Notes: generated by a model from the sequence alone, not told the origin. DNA of 64,000 nt from Muribaculaceae bacterium (GCA_022510505.1 JAFLTL010000010.1:1-64000); one strand, 5' to 3'; positions 28,258 through 37,120 are shown, counted from the first letter of the stretch. Made by a program: numbers and translations.

Positions 28258-30117
28258 CTATCTGATTGGAAGTTCTCTCCATGTGTCGTTAACATTCATC
28301 GACCATTTGATGTTCGGAGTCTGAGGTTTTTTATTCTCGACAATTGATGTTTTTGCAACCTCATTCGAGATGAAATCGGCCAATTCACCCAGTGTTATGT
28401 CACCTCTGCTCTCGTTAAGCTTTTTCAATAAATAGTAAGTGAACAACCCGTGATTTTTCTCATGGAATGGATAGGCCGATTGATCGGAAGAAGCTGCCGA
28501 CATGACAATCATGTTACCCATCGCATCAATTTCTTTTGGTTTCAGTTTGATGCCGCGTGCACTTGCCAACATTCCATCACCTCTCAATGAACCGGTGAAA
28601 CAGGCATCCAGAAATGCAACAACCGAATTGGCTCGCAAATCTCCTAACTGTCCATATAATTTATCAAGCGGATAACAGGCTTCCAATTGAGTTCCCGTTG
28701 CATCTATCGGCAACAAATAGGCATTTCTGTTACTTTCGTCGGGTAAACCGTGACCTGCATAGTAGAAAATCACATCGATGTCTCCTTTGTAGGCTTCAGC
28801 AATATGTGTCAGATCTTCCATAGCAGCAACAATGTCACCGTAAGTCGCATTATAGTAGGTGCGAATATTTTTTTGCGGTATGCCTAATGTTTTTTCACAA
28901 TATTTCTCAAAGATACGTGCGTCATTGCCTGCATAATCCACGGGAGCAACCCTCTGATAATCCTCATTGCCTATAATGACAGCAAAGGTGTTTGTTTTTT
29001 TCGTTTCATTCTCTGGGATATTGATATCAACTTCATCGGGGGCATATCGCTCCCTCACAGGTTGGTTGATATTCCCTGAATTGGATGCCATCATTTCCTC
29101 ATATTCTCTTAGCGACGCCAACGAAGTGATGTAACGGGCAAACAGGGTGATGTCATCCTCCTCATATTCCCTGACCGGTTCATAAATCTTTCCGTTCAGA
29201 TCGAAACGACATGACAGAACCGCAATTTCATCATCCACAACTCCAAAAGTGGGGATAATTTTTACCTCGTTCCAGGAATTTTCAAATATAGTGGCTTCAT
29301 TTTCCGGCACCTTGACATAGGCCATTCCCCATGTGTCGAGATTCACAGGGAAAAATCCGAAATCCTTGTTGTAGCACTCCAATGACCCAGAAATAACCGA
29401 TGGGGCATAAAGACTGAGATATTCTTCATGAGCCTTGGCAGCGGCCTCTTCTATCATTTTTCTGCGATTGGTTTCCGATACCCTACCTTCCCATTGTGCA
29501 ATCGTTTCATAATCTTTCCTCTTCTGCCAATCTTCGATCGTCTTTTTTGAGAGTGACGATGCAAAATCGGTGAAATTACGTTTCATTTTCATTCCCACCA
29601 TGTTGGTGGCTCCCCGTTCTTGAATAATGGCATAAAAAGGCGTATCCTTACATTCACGGAACGCGTCATATATGACATAACGTGGATACAGTATTGTCTG
29701 ACCTCTCACATCCGTCAGTTTTCTACATCCCTTGAAGATTCCCGCTAAACCATAACCGAAGTTTCCTGAATATATTTTCGCTTGAGCATCATCGGGCATC
29801 ACTATTTTTTCCAGGTTCTCACAGTTCCAAAATGCTCTTTCTCTAATTTCGTTTATTGAGTTAGGAAGAATAATGCTTTTAAGATTTTTACAATTCATAA
29901 AACCACTTTCGCCTATGATTGTTACATCATAAATAAAATTATCAAAGGAGACAGTTTGAAGAATAATTGCATTCTTTAAATTTGATTTATTAGCTGCCGA
30001 GCAGCAAACTGTCTGATCTTCAAGAAGAGTGTATTTTATATTGTTTATGATTATCGACTTTCCTAAAGCATTATTTCCAATTAGCAAGATTAAAATGAAT
30101 ACAACTGTTTTATACAT
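28258..30117 (-). CDS. Secreted caspase-like (C14) protease with leucine-rich N-terminal repeats
   Basis: A 619-aa exported protein with a signal peptide at residues 1-19. Residues about 60-160 contain BspA-type leucine-rich repeats (IGESGFMNCKNLKSIILP, IRERAFWNCENLEKIVMP). A charged helical linker (about 190-235) and an unassigned region follow. Residues 375-600 form a caspase/metacaspase domain: FAVIIGNEDY, catalytic His456 in YYAGHG and Cys506 in FLDACFTG. Both catalytic residues are intact, so an active Arg/Lys- or Asp-type cysteine protease is likely, though the specificity is not readable. It follows the barrel gene at 30139 by 21 nt and probably shares its transcript. Confidence 0.85.
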   Translation of the reverse strand: MYKTVVFILILLIGNNALGKSIIINNIKYTLLEDQTVCCSAANKSNLKNAIILQTVSFDNFIYDVTIIGESGFMNCKNLKSIILPNSINEIRERAFWNCENLEKIVMPDDAQAKIYSGNFGYGLAGIFKGCRKLTDVRGQTILYPRYVIYDAFRECKDTPFYAIIQERGATNMVGMKMKRNFTDFASSLSKKTIEDWQKRKDYETIAQWEGRVSETNRRKMIEEAAAKAHEEYLSLYAPSVISGSLECYNKDFGFFPVNLDTWGMAYVKVPENEATIFENSWNEVKIIPTFGVVDDEIAVLSCRFDLNGKIYEPVREYEEDDITLFARYITSLASLREYEEMMASNSGNINQPVRERYAPDEVDINIPENETKKTNTFAVIIGNEDYQRVAPVDYAGNDARIFEKYCEKTLGIPQKNIRTYYNATYGDIVAAMEDLTHIAEAYKGDIDVIFYYAGHGLPDESNRNAYLLPIDATGTQLEACYPLDKLYGQLGDLRANSVVAFLDACFTGSLRGDGMLASARGIKLKPKEIDAMGNMIVMSAASSDQSAYPFHEKNHGLFTYYLLKKLNESRGDITLGELADFISNEVAKTSIVENKKPQTPNIKWSMNVNDTWRELPIR

Positions 30118-30138
30118 AATATAATATATTATTATTTA

Positions 30139-30813
30139 TCAAAAGTCAAATCCAAATGTCAGGCTTAAAATGCCTTTGATTGCATTTTTTGAGATCTCAC
30201 GTGAGGTTGTATAGTCTTCAAAGAATATACCATTTTCATGAGAGTGTTCATATACCTCTGTTTTTTCTTTAATGTTTATAAGATTATAGGATAGACCAAT
30301 ATTCATTCCAGTATTCTTTCCTGTTCTAATCCGCATTCCTACTTGAGGTTGAAGGTATAAACCAGTTCCATAATAATATGAATCGTTACGATCATTATAA
30401 ATGGTTCCATTTTCAATATATTCTTTATAATGAGATGTTCGTAAGAAATAATCACTTGACAATAAATATCCAGCTTTTATAGAAATATATGGATTAATCC
30501 CGTTGTTATTCCAAAAGTCGTATCTACTTGTAAAAAATAACGGAATATTTAAGTGGGGATCTGATATTTCACTTATGTTAATTAACATCAAACCAGTTCC
30601 TAAACCTAAAAATAATTTATTTATTTGAACTCCATGAGATGTTGTTATGTCTAAGACACACCTTTCATCAAATCTTATAGATTCAGTAGCAAATGAAAAT
30701 AATGCATATCCGAATGAGGCCTCTATGTCGCCACGGTATTTTTGTGCAGATACATGGAGTGATTGGGACAAGGCAAGAGCCGTCAGGAAACTTAAAATTA
30801 GCCTTTTCTTCAT
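30139..30813 (-). CDS. Outer-membrane beta-barrel protein, AT-rich
   Basis: A 224-aa exported protein with signal peptide MKKRLILSFLTALALSQSLHVSAQ and alternating polar/aromatic strands ending in GILSLTFGFDF, an outer-membrane barrel terminus with final Phe. It resembles the general porin/OmpW-like barrels annotated as outer membrane beta-barrel proteins; no specific function can be assigned. Base use is unusual: three 60-nt lines I counted inside it have 16 G+C each (27 percent), against about 43 percent in groEL or the 3' half of the protease gene. It is the first gene of the pair with the caspase-like protease. Confidence 0.75.
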   Translation of the reverse strand: MKKRLILSFLTALALSQSLHVSAQKYRGDIEASFGYALFSFATESIRFDERCVLDITTSHGVQINKLFLGLGTGLMLINISEISDPHLNIPLFFTSRYDFWNNNGINPYISIKAGYLLSSDYFLRTSHYKEYIENGTIYNDRNDSYYYGTGLYLQPQVGMRIRTGKNTGMNIGLSYNLINIKEKTEVYEHSHENGIFFEDYTTSREISKNAIKGILSLTFGFDF

Positions 30814-30873
30814 AGCAAGACGTTGGTCTAAAGTAAAGTTGGCCGACTCCCAGGTTCCAATTGTGTTACCGAA

Positions 30874-31188
30874 TAAAAAAAAGCGTGAGAGCCAATCATC
30901 ATTGCTCGTCCCACTTACAGAGGCTCTGGCGTGCCCATCGGAGAAAAACGAGCAACAGGAGCCTCACGCCGATATGAATATGTGTGTAAATTGACGTATA
31001 GATGCCTTACGTCAGTACATAATCATACCACGATTGGCGTACACCGTTGCTTTATCCTTGATCTCCGATTAGAAACTGCCAGATTTCTGTAAGTCAAGAA
31101 TAAGCGTGATAATACGCTTTTTATTTTGTTGTATACATTCCGCCCACTATACCCTCATACCGGAGGCTCCGTGGACGGTATGCAATCA
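30874..31188 (-). ncRNA. Candidate structured RNA of about 305 nt (unit A), or long leader of the barrel/protease pair
   Basis: The 530-nt gap between the barrel gene and the ACR3 gene holds no convincing ORF. Read leftwards it has a consensus promoter (31189-31220) and, at the predicted 5' end, the hairpin CATACCG/CGGTATG (31156-31182). AAGCGT/ACGCTT (31102-31119) and TGACGTA/TACGTCA (about 30992-31014) follow. It ends in a nested hairpin and eight T at 30875-30969. I cannot match it to tmRNA, RNase P RNA, SRP RNA or a riboswitch I know. It could be an independent small RNA or an attenuated leader for the genes downstream. Confidence 0.5.
30875..30969 (-). terminator. Terminator hairpin of unit A with a competing stem
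   Basis: Read leftwards, GCGTGAG (30963-30969) pairs with CTCACGC (30883-30889), and inside it TTGCTCGT (30948-30955) pairs with ACGAGCAA (30902-30909), followed by eight T (30875-30882). A rival stem GAGGCTC (30959-30965) with GAGCCTC (30920-30926) shares three bases with the outer arm, so the two folds exclude each other. Confidence 0.6.
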
Positions 31189-31220
31189 CAAAAATAAATG
31201 TTTTAAGTTTTATATACAAA
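31189..31220 (-). promoter_or_regulatory. Consensus promoter of unit A
   Basis: On the minus strand TTTG (31217-31220), exactly 20 nt, then TATTTTTG (31189-31196) is a full match to the Bacteroidetes promoter. The start would fall near 31182, at the base of the first hairpin. No ORF follows. Confidence 0.65.
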
Positions 31221-31343
31221 CCACGGTAGTTTTTAAAGATATTCCTATCACTCCATTGAAAGAATGGCGCCACAGAAATATAATAATATTGCCGAGTGCT
31301 TGCCGTGAACATCACCACATCAAAGGATTAAAAATAAATCCTT

Positions 31344-32393
31344 CTATAATTCAAGCGACATTGCGTCGAAATAACTTCGGGTTTTATTGGCTACTCTGAC
31401 GAGTGACAGCATGACGGGGACTTCTACCAATACGCCCACTACGGTTGCCAAGGCAGCTCCCGATTCGAGTCCAAACAATGAGATAGCAACTGCAACTGCA
31501 AGTTCAAAGAAGTTGCTGGATCCAATCATTCCGGCCGGTGCAGCTATAGAGTGAGGCAATTTCCATGCCCTTGCCCATCCGTAAGCAATAAAAAAGATGA
31601 AAACTGTCTGTAGTATTAAAGGGACTGCGATCAATACAATATGTAAAGGATTATTTAAAATGGTTTTCCCTTGAAATGAGAAAAGTATGATAAGGGTTAA
31701 AAGGAGTCCGATGATTGTCCATGAATTGAATTTATTGACAAACACATTGTTGAAATAGTCAAGTCCACGATTCCTGATTACGGATATTCTTGTCAGGATT
31801 CCTGCCAAAAGAGGAATAACTACAAACAGGACGACAGAAAGAATCAAAGTCATCAATGGTATCTGAATTCCTCCAATGCCAAGGAGAAAACCAACTATCG
31901 GCACATAGGCTATCAAAATAATCAGATCATTGACAGCAACCTGAACCAGAGTATATGCCGGGTTACCTTTTGTGAGATGACTCCACACAAATACCATCGC
32001 AGTGCATGGGGCAGCTCCCAACAATACAGCTCCTGCAAGATATTCATCGGCAAGGTTCAAAGGAATAAGATATTTGAATACAATAAAGAAAAAGAACCAT
32101 GCTATTCCGAACATGGTAAAAGGTTTGATTATCCAGTTTGTAACACAAGTTATCACTATACCTTTCGGCTGTTTTGCAACATTTCGAACGCTTCTGAAAT
32201 CTATTTTCAGCATCATGGGATATATCATCAGCCAAATCAATAAGGCTATAGGGATTGAGACATTGGCATATTCCCACTTGCCTAAAGTTTCAGGTACGGC
32301 AGGAATCCATTGTCCTATAGCGATTCCCACCAAAATGCACATGGCAACCCAGACCGACAAATATCTCTCGAAAAATCCTATTCCTTTATTCAT
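31344..32393 (-). CDS. ACR3-family arsenite efflux transporter
   Basis: A 349-aa inner-membrane carrier with ten hydrophobic helices. The ACR3 signature GAAPCTAMVFVWSHL, with its conserved Cys, lies in the fourth-fifth helix region, and GMIGSSNFFELAVAVA lies in the later conserved half. Members extrude arsenite (and sometimes antimonite) using the proton gradient. No arsR repressor or arsC reductase is nearby. It follows the second trkH gene by 46 nt and may share its transcript. A 7-bp hairpin (31323-31343) directly follows the stop codon but lacks a T tract. Confidence 0.9.
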   Translation of the reverse strand: MNKGIGFFERYLSVWVAMCILVGIAIGQWIPAVPETLGKWEYANVSIPIALLIWLMIYPMMLKIDFRSVRNVAKQPKGIVITCVTNWIIKPFTMFGIAWFFFFIVFKYLIPLNLADEYLAGAVLLGAAPCTAMVFVWSHLTKGNPAYTLVQVAVNDLIILIAYVPIVGFLLGIGGIQIPLMTLILSVVLFVVIPLLAGILTRISVIRNRGLDYFNNVFVNKFNSWTIIGLLLTLIILFSFQGKTILNNPLHIVLIAVPLILQTVFIFFIAYGWARAWKLPHSIAAPAGMIGSSNFFELAVAVAISLFGLESGAALATVVGVLVEVPVMLSLVRVANKTRSYFDAMSLEL

Positions 32394-32439
32394 GTGCTCT
32401 AAGTCAGTTTGTTATAATAGTGTTGAATCCTATAGATTC

Positions 32440-33936
32440 TTATCTTCTCCAAAAGGATGGTGTCAAAAGCATAATCAGGGCAAAGATCTCAAGGCGTCCT
32501 GCAAGCATCAGAAATGACATGACCCATTTGCCAATATTGGGTAGAAAATCATAGGAACCCGTAACGCCAGTGATTCCTGATCCCAAGCCATTGTTGGATA
32601 TACAGGAAATTGATGAAAAAAAGGCATCGACAATAGGAAAATCCATAGCAGCCAGCAATACTCCACCCAACACTATCAGACATGTATAGATTAAAAGAAA
32701 TGCTATTATCTCGTTTGTGTTTTCAGGAGTTATAATCTGCCCGTTAACTCTTATTGCTTTCATACTTCGAGGGGAAACCGAACGTTTCACCTCAATCTTG
32801 AAATTCTTAAATAAATAAACCAATCTGTCAAGTTTCGCTCCACCGGTAGTTGACCCTGCACATGCGCCGAAATACATCATGATTATTGTCAATACGATAC
32901 TTAAAGCTCCCCATGACTCAAAGTTGGCAGCTCCAAAACCTGTAGATGTCATCGACGAGATTATATGAAATATCGGATCTATTGTCAGACTTTGCCATCC
33001 CCTATAATTTCCGGAATGTAAAATCGACACCATAGTCAGAATATAATTTACAGATATCAAAATCAGGAATGCTCGGAAAACATCATTTTTCCATAGCTGT
33101 CTTAAATATCCCTTGCAAGCTGCATAAATCAAACCGAAATTAATACCTCCAAGGAACATAAACACACTCAAGACAATTTTGACATATATCGAATCAAATG
33201 CCGCAATACTTTCATTCCTGGTGGAATATCCTCCGGTGGAAATTGCAGTGAACGCATGACATACGCTCTCAAAAAAATTCATGGGACCAATCCATAAAAG
33301 CAGAATAAGGATGACTGTCATTGCCCCGTATAATAGCCATAATATTTTTGCGGTGTTTGCTATTCGGGCTCCTATTTTGTCATGGGTTATACCTGAAACC
33401 TCGGCATGAAACATGAAGACTCCTTTATTGCTGTTTAAAGAAGGGATGATTGCAAGGGTGAACAACACGATGCCGAGTCCGCCAATCCACTGGGTAATAG
33501 CTCTCCATAACACAAGTCCGGTGCTGCAGTTTTCAATATCTCGGATAACCGTTGCTCCGGTAGTTGTGAAACCCGACATTGTCTCGAAGAACCCCTCGCT
33601 TATGTTAAGATGGGCCGAACCGAAAATGAACGGCAACATCCCAAAGAGAGAAAAAATTACCCAAACCATGCATGTGATCATGCATCCGTCCTTCCTCCCC
33701 AGATTGTCACAAGATGGTTTTATCAGATATTTTAAAATGAAACCGCTAAGGGCAGTTACACAGGCGGTGATAAGAAAAGGAATCCAATCCTCTTCCTTCT
33801 TGAAAAGACAAACTAATAAGGGGACAATCAGAAAGAGCGATTCAAATAATAAAAACTGTCCCAGAACATTAAGCTGTTTTGGGAAATTTATCAATCGGCT
33901 ATTGGATGTCCGCTCAATGGAGTTAATTCTTATCAT
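32440..33936 (-). CDS. trkH: TrkH-family potassium uptake protein (copy 2)
   Basis: A 498-aa K+ translocating subunit paralogous to the one at 16302-17783. Filter and pore segments line up closely (FETMSGFTTTGAT, TQWIGGLGIVLFTLAIIPSLN, MTSTGFGAANFESWG, ISCISNNGLGSG). Codon use appears more AT-rich than in copy 1. Its ATG overlaps the trkA copy 2 stop. Having two complete Trk pairs suggests use under different Na+/K+ or pH conditions. Confidence 0.92.
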   Translation of the reverse strand: MIRINSIERTSNSRLINFPKQLNVLGQFLLFESLFLIVPLLVCLFKKEEDWIPFLITACVTALSGFILKYLIKPSCDNLGRKDGCMITCMVWVIFSLFGMLPFIFGSAHLNISEGFFETMSGFTTTGATVIRDIENCSTGLVLWRAITQWIGGLGIVLFTLAIIPSLNSNKGVFMFHAEVSGITHDKIGARIANTAKILWLLYGAMTVILILLLWIGPMNFFESVCHAFTAISTGGYSTRNESIAAFDSIYVKIVLSVFMFLGGINFGLIYAACKGYLRQLWKNDVFRAFLILISVNYILTMVSILHSGNYRGWQSLTIDPIFHIISSMTSTGFGAANFESWGALSIVLTIIMMYFGACAGSTTGGAKLDRLVYLFKNFKIEVKRSVSPRSMKAIRVNGQIITPENTNEIIAFLLIYTCLIVLGGVLLAAMDFPIVDAFFSSISCISNNGLGSGITGVTGSYDFLPNIGKWVMSFLMLAGRLEIFALIMLLTPSFWRR

Positions 33937-35270
33937 TCACGGAAAAGTTTTTCAACTTTGTTTAATGAACCGTTAAGACAAAAAACAATGACACTGTCTC
34001 CGGCACGGAAGGTTGTGTTACCCGTCACAATTTCTCCTTTCCCATCTCTTATCAAACCGGCAAAGTTCAGTTCCTTTGGAAGATGAAGATGTTTCACAGG
34101 AGATTTAGTCAGTCGCGAACCTTCTTTAATCTCCATTTTTGCGACTTCAGCATCTTTCATCGCAAAACATTTCGACGATGACTGTTCGGAATCAAGAATT
34201 ATTTGAAATATACTGTTGGCAGTGATAATCGGTTTATTTATGATGGATCCGATATTAAAGGATTCGGCTTTAGGAATATATTGTTCCTTCTCTATCTCAG
34301 CGATGGTTCTTTTAACTCCTATATCCTGAGCTGTCAGACACCCCAGTATATTGCTTTCCGAGCTGTCAGAGAGTGAAATAAAGGCATCGCAATTGTTAAT
34401 GCCGGCTTCTTCAAGTACGTCCTGTTCGCTTCCATCTCCATATATTATTTCGGCATCGGGACACACTTCGGTCAATCTTCTGCATCGGTCGTGGTTCTTT
34501 TCCACTATTACGAAAGAGAAATTTTTACCGGTGAGACGTGCAACTATTTCTGCAACCGTACTGCCACCCATAATGATGACCTTCTTTATGGCAGTCTCGT
34601 TTTTCCCGGTAATTGACTTGACTTTTTCTATTCCTCCTTCTATTGTCGTGATAAATAGTATGTCGTTTGGCAGAATAACGTCCTCTCCATGAGGAATAAT
34701 TGTGTTTGTTCCCCTTTTCAAAGCAGAAATGTGCATTGTTCGATTCTCCTTATACATATCCTTTAATTGACTGCCTGAAATTGGAGAATTTTTATCTATT
34801 GTCACTGCAGCCATGACAATATCACTATTATTGAAATCATTCCACCCATAGGTCCATGGATGATTCAAAGAACTTATGACGGATAGGGCAGCAAGATAAT
34901 CGGGATAAACCACATGGTCAACACCCATATTTTTAACTACAATTGCATTATTCTTTTCTAAAAAGTCATATTTGTCGACTCGTGCAATGGTTTTTCTTGC
35001 ACCCATTGACTTAGCCATTGCGCAGGTTACAAGATTTGTTGCCGTGTTGGCTGTAACTGCCACAAATATATCGGCTTTATCGGCCTTGGCATCTCTTAAT
35101 GTCCTGAAATCAGCCGGTTCTCCAAAAAAAGTTCTCAGGTTAAAATCTGATTCCAAAACAGAAAGATTCTCACGATTATTATCCACAAGATAAACATCCT
35201 GATGCTCATCAACAAAATACTTTGCTAAATGAACTCCTACTCTGCCGGCTCCAACTATAGTTATATTCAT
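33933..35270 (-). CDS. trkA: Trk system potassium transporter TrkA (copy 2)
   Basis: A 445-aa regulatory subunit with two Rossmann/RCK units (MNITIVGAGRVGVHLAKYF at the N-terminus and IKKVIIMGGSTVAEIVARL near residue 229). It has exactly the same length as copy 1, and stretches such as DAFISLSDSSESNILGCLTA align with DAYISLTDSSEANILACLTA, so the pairs arose by duplication or were acquired separately from close relatives. It leads a trkA-trkH-acr3 unit from a consensus promoter at 35396-35426. Confidence 0.93.
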   Translation of the reverse strand: MNITIVGAGRVGVHLAKYFVDEHQDVYLVDNNRENLSVLESDFNLRTFFGEPADFRTLRDAKADKADIFVAVTANTATNLVTCAMAKSMGARKTIARVDKYDFLEKNNAIVVKNMGVDHVVYPDYLAALSVISSLNHPWTYGWNDFNNSDIVMAAVTIDKNSPISGSQLKDMYKENRTMHISALKRGTNTIIPHGEDVILPNDILFITTIEGGIEKVKSITGKNETAIKKVIIMGGSTVAEIVARLTGKNFSFVIVEKNHDRCRRLTEVCPDAEIIYGDGSEQDVLEEAGINNCDAFISLSDSSESNILGCLTAQDIGVKRTIAEIEKEQYIPKAESFNIGSIINKPIITANSIFQIILDSEQSSSKCFAMKDAEVAKMEIKEGSRLTKSPVKHLHLPKELNFAGLIRDGKGEIVTGNTTFRAGDSVIVFCLNGSLNKVEKLFRE

Positions 35271-35395
35271 TTATCGATCACCAATTTCTCACCCCATCCA
35301 AGGTTGATGTACTGTTTTTTCTAACGCAGATAGAGAACTACATTTGAAAATGTTAATTCCCTAGCAGAAAGAAGGAAATTTCTTTAAAATTGTTC

Positions 35396-35426
35396 CAAAT
35401 ATAAGAAACTTTCGTTCCTCGGCAAA
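35396..35426 (-). promoter_or_regulatory. Promoter of trkA2-trkH2-acr3
   Basis: On the minus strand TTTG (35423-35426), a 19-nt spacer and TATATTTG (35396-35403) match the Bacteroidetes consensus. The leader to the trkA ATG is about 120 nt; I see no clear structure in it. Confidence 0.65.
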
Positions 35427-35535
35427 TTGTTTTTTGTTGTTTCTCTAAGTGATAAAGACGCAGGAATAGATGAAATTAAGACTTTTGAAATCTTGAGATA
35501 AAAAAGAAAGTCTTGTATCATTTGAACGGATTGAT

Positions 35536-35949
35536 TTATTCTCCGGTTATAGTCGCTATTACGTGTCGAGCCGACTTGTATTCACGGAATTCCAAAAGAT
35601 AGATACCTTGCCAGATTCCGAGATTGAGGCGACCTCTTGTAATCGGGATTGTCAAAGAAGGTCCAATAATAGATGTTTTAGTGTGAGAACTGGCATCATC
35701 GGGTCCTTCGTCGGTGTGAATATAATTTGAATCATAATCGGGAACAATTCGATCCAGTATATATTCCATATCGGTTCTAACATCAGGGTCGGCATTTTCA
35801 TTAATGCTCAAGGCTGCCGACGTATGTTTGATGAACAGGTTTAACAACCCGATTTCGGGCAATGGTGACAACTCTTGCAGAATTTCATTTGTGACCAGAT
35901 GAATTCCTCTCTCTCTGGGTCTCAAAACAATTTCTTTCTGACTCCACAT
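35536..35949 (-). CDS. yjbQ: YjbQ/UPF0047 family protein
   Basis: A 137-aa cytoplasmic protein of the YjbQ family, reported to have weak thiamine-phosphate synthase activity in E. coli. Conserved clusters are FIKHTSAALSINENADPDV, HTDEGPDDASSHTKTSIIG and GRLNLGIWQGIYLLEFR, including the three His residues of the metal site. The length is standard. It is divergent from the glutaminase gene and apparently monocistronic. Its true role in this organism is uncertain. Confidence 0.9.
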   Translation of the reverse strand: MWSQKEIVLRPRERGIHLVTNEILQELSPLPEIGLLNLFIKHTSAALSINENADPDVRTDMEYILDRIVPDYDSNYIHTDEGPDDASSHTKTSIIGPSLTIPITRGRLNLGIWQGIYLLEFREYKSARHVIATITGE

Positions 35950-36111
35950 AAATTTATTTTTTGATTTTGTGAAATTATAAAATTGTTAGAATACCAGCAA
36001 ATAACCATATAAATAGGATTAAAAACTATATGCTTTAAACTTCATTTCAAGAACCTTTCTTCTTTTCAATTGTTATCAAAGTAAAGAATAAAAAATCTAA
36101 AAAACACAGTC

Positions 36112-37041
36112 ATGGAAAGAACGATTCCAATTTCAGAACTTACGAAGGCCATCGATGAAGCCTACGAGTCATTCAAGAGTGTGAAAGGCGGTAAAATCAG
36201 TCCGCGTAACCCGAATGCAAAAGAAAAGCAATTCGGGATATCGGTTGCTCTGGTAGACGGAACAACCTACGATAAGGCCGACGCTGACATCAAATTCCCA
36301 ATGGGTTCAATAGTTAAAATACCCATTCACTCAATTCTTCTTTCTCAGTTTGGCAAGAAGGAGTTGATGAAGAAGGCCGGAAAGGTTATTACCGGTGAGG
36401 AAGTCAACAAACAGGAAAAACCGAAGATTCCCGTTAGCGCACATGGAATTCGTGCCGTGAGTGCGATTGAACCTTCAGGTGACCCTGAATCGAAATGGAA
36501 TCTTATAGAAAACCGCATGATTGATATGATTGGTGAAGCACCAACTCTCAATGAAGAGGTCTATAAGAGTCAGAAGAAGGCAGCTGAAGATGCAGGAACT
36601 GAAGATGCAATTGCAAAAGCAGGCTATTATCTCTATGATGATGCTCCAATAGCGATTGACCTTTATTTGAAGGCCCAGGCTATGGAAGTTAACACAAAAA
36701 TGCTGGCTAAAATGGGTGCGACCATCGCTGCCGACGGGTATAACCCCTTCACCAAAAAGACTGTATTTGACGGTGTTCTTTCTTCACAGATTGTTTCTTA
36801 CATGGCCGATCACGGACCTCACAAGATGAGAAAGTCATGGTTCCTGACTGCCGGTCTACCTGCCAAGTCGGGTTTCGGAGGAGGTATCGTAGCAATCCTT
36901 CCGGGTGTCATGTCAATTGCAATTTACTCGCCTGAACTCAACAATCAGGATGTCTCGATCAAAGCTATCAATGCTTTGGCCTACATCATGGACAAACTGC
37001 AAATCAGTGTGTTTGAAAGCGCTAAAATCAGTTTCAAGTAA
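36112..37041 (+). CDS. glsA: Glutaminase (GlsA type)
   Basis: A 309-aa serine-dependent glutaminase with the beta-lactamase-like fold, hydrolysing glutamine to glutamate and ammonia. The nucleophile motif is Ser66-x-x-Lys69 (GSIVK). Other family landmarks are EPSGDPESKWN, the Tyr region KAGYYLYDDAPIAID, DGYNPFT and LPAKSGFGGGIVAILPG. The flanks of the SxxK motif (FPMGSIVKIP) differ from the usual QSISK sequence, but the helix start is preserved. An intrinsic terminator follows at 37067-37105. Confidence 0.92.
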   Translation: MERTIPISELTKAIDEAYESFKSVKGGKISPRNPNAKEKQFGISVALVDGTTYDKADADIKFPMGSIVKIPIHSILLSQFGKKELMKKAGKVITGEEVNKQEKPKIPVSAHGIRAVSAIEPSGDPESKWNLIENRMIDMIGEAPTLNEEVYKSQKKAAEDAGTEDAIAKAGYYLYDDAPIAIDLYLKAQAMEVNTKMLAKMGATIAADGYNPFTKKTVFDGVLSSQIVSYMADHGPHKMRKSWFLTAGLPAKSGFGGGIVAILPGVMSIAIYSPELNNQDVSIKAINALAYIMDKLQISVFESAKISFK

Positions 37042-37066
37042 AAAGATCGAAGTTCATATAAAGGGT

Positions 37067-37105
37067 GTCAGGGGCGTTCTAAAAGAGCGTTCCTGACTTT
37101 TTTTT
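37067..37105 (+). terminator. Intrinsic terminator of glsA
   Basis: GTCAGG-GG-CGTTCT (37067-37080) pairs with AGAGCG-TT-CCTGAC (37084-37097) around a short A loop, with a small internal mismatch, followed by eight T. Confidence 0.88.
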
Positions 37106-37120
37106 GTGTTATTTTCATGG

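Noticed and set aside
31106-31399. 97-aa plus-strand ORF in the unit A gap
   Set aside because: It runs across the RNA hairpins and into the ACR3 gene, starts far from any promoter, and its translation resembles no protein.
28258-35530. A transposon or genomic island bringing the caspase/trk/acr3 region
   Set aside because: No transposase, integrase, flanking direct repeats or tRNA junction was seen; only base composition hints at transfer.
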